From: Isotricha intestinalis
Taxonomy: Eukaryota > Ciliophora > Litostomatea > Vestibuliferida > Isotrichidae
Length of the DNA: 51,600 nt
Direction: 5' to 3'
NCBI GenBank assembly: GCA_023807065.1
Contig: JAJJLU010000408.1
Coordinates: 1-51,600 of the forward strand
In this document: positions 21,901 through 29,696 of the stretch, one piece after another
Layout: every line of letters begins with the position of its first letter
How positions within the stretch are numbered: the stretch's first letter is position 1
Translations under genes and position numbers: made by a program
The notes under the pieces: generated by a model
Told to the model about the DNA's origin: nothing
Database searches by the model: none
Seen by the model: only the letters and a program-made list of their open reading frames with translations

Positions 21901-22194
21901 TTTCATTACTTACTATTTTTTTTATTTGATTCAATTGAATTTTTGAAAATGAATTTTCTAATGAAAAAAACAAAGAATTAAATGAACTATCATAATTTGA
22001 TTTATTTTTGTATGTTATTATTGAATTTTCAGTTATTAATGCTGCTAATGAATTATATTTTATGTAATATTTTATTCTTTTTAATATTAAATTTTTTGGT
22101 TTTTCTATTTCTGAAATTGAAGATAAATATTTTGAAGAAGAAAAATAGAGAAACTATAAATTTTTTTTAATTTTAATATTACCTCTTTCTTCAT
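18983..22194 (-). CDS. RCC1-like propeller protein with coiled-coil tail, two exons
   Basis: Spliced, this gives 1,060 residues. The long exon (18983-22153) is open upstream to a TAG at 22156-22154 but has no ATG in its first 60 codons. A 12-nt first exon (ATG at 22194-22192, encoding MKKE) joined across a 29-nt GT...TAG intron restores a start in frame. The N-terminal 350 residues form RCC1-type propeller blades, with GLLYSFGKDYENFGILGMGN as the clearest repeat. The rest is disordered and coiled-coil, with a Lys/Glu-rich helix around residues 600-700. RCC1-like propellers bind GTPases, chromatin or membranes; no catalytic loop can be assigned here. A TTG start at 21973 would truncate the conserved reading frame and is rejected. 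Confidence 0.85.
22154..22182 (-). other. 29-nt spliceosomal intron in the RCC1-like gene
   Basis: On the minus strand the segment begins GTAATATT and ends TTTATAG. It sits at phase 0 between the codons GAG and TTT. Removing it links a start codon to a frame that is open for over 1,050 codons but lacks its own ATG. Its length is not a multiple of three, so retention shifts the frame and leads to an early stop, as is common for the very short introns of ciliates. Confidence 0.8.
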
Positions 22195-22254
22195 AATTAA
22201 ATTTACTTAATTAATTAATTATTTAATTAAATATTTAGTTAAATATTTAAAATT

Positions 22255-22272
22255 ATTATTTAATTAAATAAT
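22255..22272. repeat. 18-bp perfect AT palindrome in a divergent promoter region
   Basis: The sequence ATTATTTAATTAAATAAT equals its own reverse complement. It lies in the 112-nt spacer between the divergent starts at 22194 (-) and 22307 (+), within a longer ATTTAAT-rich tract. A protein-binding role in a shared promoter is possible. Palindromes of this kind also arise readily in pure AT sequence. Confidence 0.5.
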
Positions 22273-22306
22273 TAAATTAAATTTTGGGTGATTAATTTTT
22301 AAAAAA

Positions 22307-23020
22307 ATGGATTTATTATCAAATAGAATTATCACAAACAAAATGAAATTAAAGATAAAAACTAACAATGATATTCCAAATCCTGAAAATAAGCAATTTC
22401 CATTTTTGAGACCATCTTCTTCTAAAAATCAGTTAAAAAAAAAATCCTCTTCTTATCAAAAACCGTGTTTAGAAAAATTTGAAATAAAACATAAAGAAAA
22501 AAAAATTGATTATGAAAAAGAAAATATAGAATTAAAATTAAAAATAGAAATTCTACAGAAAGAATTAAATAAGTTAAAATTAGAAAATAATGATTTGAAA
22601 AATAAATTAGAAATAGAATATATTCCTAAAAATAAGAAGAAAATATTATTAATGAGTAATCAAAAAATAAAATTTAATTCTTTTAATGATTATTCATCAA
22701 TAAGTACAAATATAACAAAAATTGATTCAAAAAATTATTCAGAAAAAGACAGAAGAGAAATTAAAAAAAATTCTTTTGAAAATAATATGTTTAATACAAT
22801 AGAATCAAATAATAATCATAGAGATATCAAATTTAAATTAATTAAGAGTAGACAAATATTATCTTTAAATAAAAATACTAAAAGTTATTGTAATATTAAT
22901 GATGTTATGAAAAATTTAAGTAAAGATCCAATTAATAAAATGGAATTAATTAGAAAAAGAACTTTAAATTTATTTGAAAATTATAATTTTCTTATTCAAG
23001 AATACAATAATAATAAATAA
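22307..23020 (+). CDS. Coiled-coil protein of unknown function
   Basis: The product is 237 residues: a basic, Ser/Pro-containing N-terminus (residues 1-60), a strong short coiled coil (about 65-106; ELNKLKLENNDLKNKLEIEY) and a disordered Ser/Asn-rich remainder. No known domain. It is transcribed divergently from the RCC1-like gene across 112 nt and converges with the amino-acid transporter. Start is the first ATG; stop is TAA. Confidence 0.75.
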   Translation: MDLLSNRIITNKMKLKIKTNNDIPNPENKQFPFLRPSSSKNQLKKKSSSYQKPCLEKFEIKHKEKKIDYEKENIELKLKIEILQKELNKLKLENNDLKNKLEIEYIPKNKKKILLMSNQKIKFNSFNDYSSISTNITKIDSKNYSEKDRREIKKNSFENNMFNTIESNNNHRDIKFKLIKSRQILSLNKNTKSYCNINDVMKNLSKDPINKMELIRKRTLNLFENYNFLIQEYNNNK

Positions 23021-23125
23021 ATATATAAAATATACTTTGTTATTTCTATATTTTAATTATATATTTTATTCAATTTAAATAAAATAAAAACACAATTATC
23101 AAAATCCAAATAAATATTTTTTGAT

Positions 23126-24442
23126 TTACCCTTTTAGTTTAACATCAAAAAAATGTTGAATATAATTTTTAAAATAATAAACAAAAAACATTAAACCAAT
23201 AAAAGCGAAATAACAAATTCCACAAATAATAATAATTTTTTTAAATATACTCATTCCAGGATTAGCCTTAATATAAACACAGAAAGGAATAATAAAAATA
23301 AAAGAAACTTGTGCAGAAGCAGCAATAAAAGAGAAAGCATTAACAATATTATTGATATAAAAAGAAATAACAATTAAAACAGTTAAAATAAAAGAAGAAT
23401 AATAGAAATTTTGCAATAAAGTAAATTTCTTATCATTATTAAATCCAATTTGTAACATAGGAATTAACATATAATAATAAAGTAATTGATTACAAATCAT
23501 TAAATTTATCAAGAAAAAATGAGCAATTAATAATAAAATAGTTTGATGAGGTCTATCTAAATAAACTTGTTTAGTATGATTAAAAGTAGAAAAATAAGAA
23601 AAAAACATTATAATTAAATAAATAAATAATTCAGAATAAAAAGTACCAGTTCCAACTTCCATAACTCTTTTATTTGTTTTATTTTTTATTTCATCTACCA
23701 CACTTAATAATGTTGAATGGTTACCAAATGCTATTATGAAATTTAAATGCATTTCTATAAAAGATAAGAAATTAAAGTGATCATAAAAAAATTTAACTTT
23801 AAATTTCCAAGTTTTAATATTTTCTTTGAAATACATTGGAAATTCAATTAAAACAACAAATACAACATATAATATTTGTAAAATACCAAAAGTTGAAACA
23901 ATATAAAATTTAGATATAGTTTGATAAGTGGAAACAGGAATTAAAATAAAGCATAAAATAAGTAGAGAAATATAATAAGGGTAAGATTCATTATAAATAT
24001 GAAAATAATGTAATATTTCTCCTAGACAATTTAATATTATAACATTCCAGGCAATAATTGAACCAAGAGAATTAATTAATAAAACTATTATTGAATATGT
24101 TACCATATGATTATTATAATAAACATTTACTATATCATTATAAACATATATTTTATTTTTATTTGCTAAATTAAGGAGAATTTTAATTGTAGATAAAGTA
24201 GTAAAACCAACAAATAAAAATATTATTAAAGATAAGAAAATTCCATTTCTTTTAAAGAAATATGGTAATGGTAACATTCCTGATCCTAATGTTACACATA
24301 TTAAAGCAAATATTGATGCTCTTAAGGAACCTGGTGCTAAAGGACTAAAATAAGTTCTGTTTAATCCTATTGATGAGTTTCTTCTTAATGAGTCTCTTCG
24401 AGGAACTAAATATGATAATTCTTCTTCTTTTTCATTTTCCAT
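23126..24442 (-). CDS. Amino-acid transporter, AAAP (SLC38/SLC36-like) family
   Basis: The 438-residue product has about eleven membrane spans. The first span region SIFALICVTLGSGMLPLPYF, with its Gly-Ser-Gly motif and following Pro residues, is the hallmark of the amino acid/auxin permease family, which carries out proton- or sodium-coupled amino-acid transport at the plasma membrane or lysosome. The N-terminal 35 residues are cytosolic and Ser/Arg-rich (RRDSLRRNSS), a likely phosphorylation patch. Length matches the family (400-500). Start ATG, stop TAA, no intron. The substrate cannot be deduced. Confidence 0.92.
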   Translation of the reverse strand: MENEKEEELSYLVPRRDSLRRNSSIGLNRTYFSPLAPGSLRASIFALICVTLGSGMLPLPYFFKRNGIFLSLIIFLFVGFTTLSTIKILLNLANKNKIYVYNDIVNVYYNNHMVTYSIIVLLINSLGSIIAWNVIILNCLGEILHYFHIYNESYPYYISLLILCFILIPVSTYQTISKFYIVSTFGILQILYVVFVVLIEFPMYFKENIKTWKFKVKFFYDHFNFLSFIEMHLNFIIAFGNHSTLLSVVDEIKNKTNKRVMEVGTGTFYSELFIYLIIMFFSYFSTFNHTKQVYLDRPHQTILLLIAHFFLINLMICNQLLYYYMLIPMLQIGFNNDKKFTLLQNFYYSSFILTVLIVISFYINNIVNAFSFIAASAQVSFIFIIPFCVYIKANPGMSIFKKIIIICGICYFAFIGLMFFVYYFKNYIQHFFDVKLKG

Positions 24443-25832
24443 ATATATATCTATAATTTTTATTGATTATAATTTTTTTATATAAGTTATTTTTTTAATT
24501 AAATTCTTTTTATTTTGAGAATTAATTATTTATAAATTATATAAATTTTAAAGCCAAAAAGTGAACATCTTATTTTTCAAATATTTAAAAAAGGAAAAAT
24601 TTAGATATTTTTCTTCTTTTTTTCTTTTCTATAAATGTATGAAATAATATAATAATAGATAAAGATATATATATAATGTTTTTTCTTTTCAAATATTTTT
24701 TTCTTTTTTACAATGGATAAATATTCAAATATTATTATGAAACACCTGCTGATATAATCATGAAAGAAAATAATATAAAGTAAGAATACTTTTTGTTTAG
24801 AAATTTCTTCAACAATACATTGAATATCTTTTAAACTTAGAATTAAATATCTTCAATATGAATAATGAGCCGAAATAATTTTTAAATAAGTATTAATTTC
24901 CTTATTAACAATTAATTCCTGAATTTTTTTGTAGTTCCAAACCATTCATAATAGAGATCATCATATCTTAGACTATTAAATTTATAATCTTTTTTCACAA
25001 AATTTAGTTTTTGTATTATAATCTAAATTTTTTTTTAATTTAAATTATGCTTTTATCTTAAATTTTTTCAAAATATTTCATCGACATATATTAAAATTTT
25101 ATTAAAATTACATAATTATATTTAAAATTAAATGATTATAAATTTTTTTTGTTTGAAATATAATTTCTATATTATTTGTAATTTCAAATATTATAGTAAA
25201 TACCAGATAAAATTGTTAATAAAAGAATTACTTATATTAATTAATCAGTTGTAATTTTGACTGAATATTTTCTAAAGTAATCCCTATTAATTTTATCAGA
25301 AATTGATTAAATCATTTAAAGGATTATTTAATTCATGATATAAAGTTTCAAAATATTGATATTTTAAAACTTTTCGTCAATTCCCTTGTAATACTTTTCT
25401 TTCATTATTATATTTATCAATTGAGATATAAATTTATTTTTTAAAAAATTTGTTTTTAATTATCATTTAAATAGTAGAAATAAAAACCCCTGAAAATACT
25501 TTTATTATTTATTTGAAAAAATAAAATATATAAATCTAAAATTCTATCAATTACTCCTGTAATTTTATGTAAATTTTATTAACTCTAATATTATATAAAA
25601 ATGATTTAATTGTTCTTCTATATATGTATCTTTGAATACATTTAAATTATTTCATTTCAAGCTCCTTCATGAAAATCATTTATTCAAAAATTACTTTATA
25701 AATTACTTTCTTTTTAATTGAAGTTTAATAGAAGGAAAATTATATTTTATAAAGGAACATTCTTTAATTTTTTTTTATTTAAATTTAAATAATATTATTA
25801 ATTAAAAAATTGTATTTTTTTAAATTAATATC
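24443..25832. other. 1.4-kb spacer rich in decayed coding sequence
   Basis: This is the longest gap in the window. It holds the promoter of the transporter (left side) and of the gene at 25833 (right side), and between them a series of broken minus-strand frames listed separately (24601-25600). No RNA gene or repeat array was noticed. Confidence 0.5.
24601..25600 (-). pseudogene. Relic of a histidine-kinase-like gene (tentative)
   Basis: On the minus strand, ordered coding-like pieces run from about 25570 to a TAA at 24603-24601. The piece at 25433-25298 reads RKVLKYQYFETLYHELNNPL followed by NDLINF, where His (codon 25337-25335) sits in HELNNPL, an excellent match to the H-box of histidine-kinase dimerisation domains. 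It is flanked by in-frame TGA codons, and the next piece continues in another frame (LIKLIGITLENIQSKLQLIN, ending 25237). A longer run (25019-24601) includes YDDLYYEWFGTTKK, a frameshift, then about 115 codons with a single TGA. No ATP-binding N or G box was found. The order and strand agree with one dead gene, but membership of the left part is inference. Confidence 0.45.
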
Positions 25833-27185
25833 ATGGAAATAAATTATGAAGAAATAATATATAATATTTTTCAAAAAAAAAGAAATATAAATAGTACAAG
25901 AACAGAATCAAATCCATTATCATTAAATGAAAACTATTTAACTGAAAATAATATTAATAGCAATATAAATAATATAGATGAAAAAAAGAAAAAATGTATA
26001 ACAGATGATTTAGATATTATAAATAAAAAAAAAATAATAAAAAAACCAAAAATAAAAACAAATGAAAAAAATAAAAATAATAACATAAAGAAAAATTCAG
26101 ATAAATCGTTCGAGAAACATATTATATCTTTATCAAATGTTTCTTCATTAAGAAGACCACAATTAAAAAAAGATAAATTCGAAAATTATTTAAATCAAAA
26201 ATTTGAAAAATATAACAAAGAAAATTTAAGATATCAAACAATAAAAAAATACAGTAATTGTAAACCAAACAAAAAAAATTTTTTAGAAAGAATGGATTTT
26301 TATTCTATTAAAAAACAAAAAAAAAATGAAATTATTAAATTAATTGTTGATCAAATTTCTCCTAAAATGAAAGAAAAAGAAAGAAAAAAAGTTTTTAATC
26401 ATTTAATTGATGATTCAAATAGAAGAATTGAAGAAAAAAATAATATTAATGATTTTAGTTATTATATAAATAATGAAAAAGTAAAAAAAAAAAAAAAATT
26501 TAATAAAAAAAAATTCACAGAAAAATATAATAAAAATGTTATAGGAAAATTAAAAGAAAGAGAAAAAAATTTAGAGTTATTAAGAGAAAAAAAGAAAGAA
26601 GAAGAAAAAGAAAAAGAAGATAAAATTATTTATGAAAGACAAAAAAGAATAATAAAACTTCCTAATAAAAAAATTAATGAAATTTCAAATAGAATGTATA
26701 ATGATGCTATTTCTTCTATTTTAAAAAAAGAAATGAAAAATAAAAAAAAAGAAATTAATTCAATAGATAAAATTAGTAATAATGAAACTATAATAAGTAA
26801 AAATTCAGATAATTTATTTAAAAAAAATCAAGATAATTATAATGTGAAAAATAAAAATGTTCTTAATAATAATTATATGAAAATGAATAATAATAATAAC
26901 TTTGATAATAATAATAATTATGAAAGTGATGAGAATAAAGATAATGATAATTATTATAATAAAGATAATGATAATTACTATCATAAAGATAATGGTAATT
27001 ATTATCATTATAATACGCAAAATAATGATGATAGTGATAATGATATTGTTAATATTAATATTAATAATAATCATATAAATAGTGAATTTAGAGTTGATAC
27101 TGATACTACTAATTTAACAAAAGATAATTATACTATTCAAAGTGCGAAAATTATGGTTGATATTTTTTTTAAACAATATAAATAA
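25833..27185 (+). CDS. Low-complexity protein of unknown function
   Basis: The product is 450 residues. It begins MEINYEEIIYNIFQKK, followed by Asn/Lys-rich disorder, a more ordered segment around residues 115-210 (LERMDFYSIKKQKKNE; DQISPKMKEKERKKVFNHLI), a charged coiled coil (about 225-310) and an Asn/Asp/Tyr-rich tail with three near-identical 8-residue repeats (KDNDNYYN type). The last 20 residues (QSAKIMVDIFFKQYK) look ordered and may be a conserved C-terminal motif. No family is recognised. Confidence 0.78.
   Translation: MEINYEEIIYNIFQKKRNINSTRTESNPLSLNENYLTENNINSNINNIDEKKKKCITDDLDIINKKKIIKKPKIKTNEKNKNNNIKKNSDKSFEKHIISLSNVSSLRRPQLKKDKFENYLNQKFEKYNKENLRYQTIKKYSNCKPNKKNFLERMDFYSIKKQKKNEIIKLIVDQISPKMKEKERKKVFNHLIDDSNRRIEEKNNINDFSYYINNEKVKKKKKFNKKKFTEKYNKNVIGKLKEREKNLELLREKKKEEEKEKEDKIIYERQKRIIKLPNKKINEISNRMYNDAISSILKKEMKNKKKEINSIDKISNNETIISKNSDNLFKKNQDNYNVKNKNVLNNNYMKMNNNNNFDNNNNYESDENKDNDNYYNKDNDNYYHKDNGNYYHYNTQNNDDSDNDIVNININNNHINSEFRVDTDTTNLTKDNYTIQSAKIMVDIFFKQYK
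26937..27008 (+). repeat. Three tandem 24-bp repeats in coding sequence
   Basis: Units at 26937-26960, 26961-26984 and 26985-27008 each start AAAGATAATG and encode Lys-Asp-Asn-(Asp/Gly)-Asn-Tyr-Tyr-(Asn/His). They differ at only a few bases, so they probably arose by recent slippage or unequal exchange. Confidence 0.85.
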
Positions 27186-27670
27186 TTTTTAATTTAAAAG
27201 AAAAAAAAATAATAGATTATTTAACTTATTTAATAAAAACAAATTTAAAAAGTTAATGTATTTAAATGATTATTATAAATAAAAATATTAATTATTATTT
27301 ATCTTCATCAATTAAATTAATAATTATTAAGCTTTATTATTCCAGGAATATTTAAAAAAAAAAATCTTTCAAAAGAAGATAATATTATTGATAATGAAAA
27401 AAATGAAAAATGAAAATATTAAGTTATTAATTGACTATTTCTTATAATTATTGATGCAAATATTATTTTTCAAAAATTTTTTATATATTTTTTAAAAACA
27501 TTTCTTCATCATTATAATTATAATTTTCATTATTAAATGAATTATTGTTTTTTGAATTAAATAAACTTTTATTTTCTTTATTTATTCAGTTAAAATATTT
27601 ATATTTTATAATTTGAAAATATGTATGAATAATTAATTTTTACAACAAAAATTTTTTTTTATAAAATAAA
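27186..27670. other. AT-rich spacer with weak coding-like traces
   Basis: A 485-nt spacer between two plus-strand genes. A minus-strand run of about 45 codons (roughly 27510-27650) with one TGA ends in TAA, and a short plus-strand run near 27360-27410 reads KNLSKEDNIIDNEKNEK. Both are short and Asn/Lys-rich and may be chance. It should hold the promoter of the gene at 27671. Confidence 0.4.
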
Positions 27671-28585
27671 ATGAAATCAGCAAGAACTTATAAAGAAGGA
27701 GGAAAAGTTAGAAATTTAATACTTGAAATGTTAAATACAAAAAAAGAAAATATAAAGAGAACAAAAACTTTATTAAGTCAAATAAATAAAAATATAAATA
27801 AAGAATCTTTAGTTATTCAACTAAGAAAAGAATTTGATTATATTAAAACTTTAAATGAAAGTTATAAATATTATATAAAAGTAATTAAAATAATTAAAGA
27901 TACTTATTCAAATAATCAAAAAGCAATAAAAGATTATTATGATTTTATTAGAAAGACATATCATGAAAACGTTAAAATTATAGATGATTATGAAGAAAAA
28001 ATGAAAAATTTAGAAGAAGAAAAAAAGACTATAATAAAAACTAATGAAGAAATATATAAATTAAAAATTGAAGCAAAACAAAGATTAAATACAAAATTAA
28101 TAGAAATTACAAGCAAAAATAAAATCAATCAAGAAAAACTAGAGATTCAAAGGAAAGAAATAAACAAATTAAATATTCAAAAAAAAGAAGAAAGAAATTA
28201 TTATTCAAAACAAGAAAAAATGGAAGAACAAAAAATAAAGAATTTAACAGAAAAAATGAAATTTTTCAAAGGATTAACAATATTTTTAAATGGAGAAATA
28301 ACAGATAATACAATAATATCAAATAATATTCCAGTTAAATTAGAAGATGAAAGTTTATCAAAAGATATATTAAAATTAGAAGATATGAAAATAAAATTAC
28401 AAGAAGAAGAAATTAAAAATAAAAATTTATATCATTCATTTAAAGAAATTTCTTCTAAAATTACTAATTTTTCTTCAATTGATGATAATAACATTTCAAC
28501 TAGAAAAGAAACTAAAACTAATAGAACTAATGTTTCTCCTATTGTTTCTTTAACAAAAAGAATAAATAAAAAAAATAAATGTTAA
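27671..28585 (+). CDS. Coiled-coil protein of unknown function
   Basis: The product is 304 residues. A helical N-terminal part (residues 10-100) leads into a long coiled coil (about 105-205; EEKMKNLEEEKKTIIKTNEE), a short ordered insert (KFFKGLTIFLNGEITDNT) and a second coiled coil (about 240-275) with a Ser/Thr/Arg-rich tail. No domain is recognised. It precedes the secreted-protein gene on the same strand by 132 nt. Confidence 0.78.
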   Translation: MKSARTYKEGGKVRNLILEMLNTKKENIKRTKTLLSQINKNINKESLVIQLRKEFDYIKTLNESYKYYIKVIKIIKDTYSNNQKAIKDYYDFIRKTYHENVKIIDDYEEKMKNLEEEKKTIIKTNEEIYKLKIEAKQRLNTKLIEITSKNKINQEKLEIQRKEINKLNIQKKEERNYYSKQEKMEEQKIKNLTEKMKFFKGLTIFLNGEITDNTIISNNIPVKLEDESLSKDILKLEDMKIKLQEEEIKNKNLYHSFKEISSKITNFSSIDDNNISTRKETKTNRTNVSPIVSLTKRINKKNKC

Positions 28586-28717
28586 CAATTAATATATTAT
28601 ATTTTATTCGAGTTTTAAATATTGAGTAATATTATTTAAAAATATAATTTGTTAAAAAAATTATTATTTTTCTATTATATATAAAAATCTTTATTAAAAA
28701 ATAATAATAATCAAAAA

Positions 28718-29539
28718 ATGAAGTCTCTATTATTATTATGTTTAATATCATTATCTCTTTCTTCGAATCTTCGTTTTCTCCAAGAAAATAAACATTTATT
28801 ACAATCAGAAAGTTTTAACTTCTTAATTGAAAAAATAAATTCAAATTGGGTAAATTTATTAAAAAATTATGAAAGAAATCATGAAAAGACAATAAAAGAA
28901 ATATTTGGTAATAAAACATTAACTTCATATATAAAAAATATAAATACATATGCAATAGTAGGATTAAGATTAAATTATTACGATAGATTTTGGAAAAAAA
29001 AAATGGGACATTTAGAAGTTCCTGAAGAATATATTTCAAGATATACAAATATTACTGAAGAAATTTATTATTCTAATAATAATTTATGGAAATATCTTGA
29101 TATTATTTTTCCTTCTAAAAATGTTCATTTTAAATCAAATGGTCTTTTTGCAGTAAAACAAGAAAAATATGATAAATATGATATGTTTATCTGTGATGTT
29201 AATCTTAATAATCTTAAGTTAAAAAATCCAATAAAACATTTCTATTCAAGATATTATGAGATAAGTAATGAAAAAGAAGAATTTAAATTAAATGAATTAT
29301 ATCATTATACTCCTAATATTACTTATCCAAAAGAAATTGAATCTCTTTTTGAATTTAATCAAATGCTATGCTATATAAAAATGTATGATACTATTGGTAT
29401 TGCTTTTCCTAAACCTACTGAACCTGAAAAACCTGAAGAAGAAGAAGAACAACTTATGGAAGAAGAAGAAGAAATTAAAAATAAAGATAAAGATGATGAA
29501 GATAAAAAAATGGATTGGAATAATATTTGGGGTTTTTAA
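28718..29539 (+). CDS. Secreted or lumenal protein of unknown function
   Basis: The 273-residue product opens with a clear signal peptide (MKSLLLLCLISLSLSSNLRF; cleavage probably near residues 16-20). The mature part has an ordered region (about 30-225) with Trp, Tyr and two Cys and several N-glycosylation sequons (for example NKT, NIT). It ends in a Pro/Glu stretch (TEPEKPEEEEEQ) and an acidic tail with a final WNNIWGF. There is no membrane span or KDEL-type signal. No family is recognised; the ordered middle suggests a genuine fold. Confidence 0.82.
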   Translation: MKSLLLLCLISLSLSSNLRFLQENKHLLQSESFNFLIEKINSNWVNLLKNYERNHEKTIKEIFGNKTLTSYIKNINTYAIVGLRLNYYDRFWKKKMGHLEVPEEYISRYTNITEEIYYSNNNLWKYLDIIFPSKNVHFKSNGLFAVKQEKYDKYDMFICDVNLNNLKLKNPIKHFYSRYYEISNEKEEFKLNELYHYTPNITYPKEIESLFEFNQMLCYIKMYDTIGIAFPKPTEPEKPEEEEEQLMEEEEEIKNKDKDDEDKKMDWNNIWGF

Positions 29540-29696
29540 TTTGATTTATTTTAAAAAAAATATATTATTAGGAAAAAACATTGAAAAATTCTATTTATTT
29601 TTTTTTAATTTTATAAAGTTTATTTTGTAAATAAAACAAAATAAATTTCCTTTTAAAAAAAAGAAAAAATTACATTAAAAAAATATATAAAAAAAA

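Noticed and set aside
21973..21973. Non-ATG (TTG) start for the RCC1-like gene
   Set aside because: Clear coding sequence continues about 60 codons upstream, and a short intron links it to an ATG. No other gene here needs a non-ATG start.
22201..22300. Origin of replication in the ATTTAAT-rich palindromic spacer
   Set aside because: Such AT palindromes are expected at this base composition, and nothing specific to an origin is visible.
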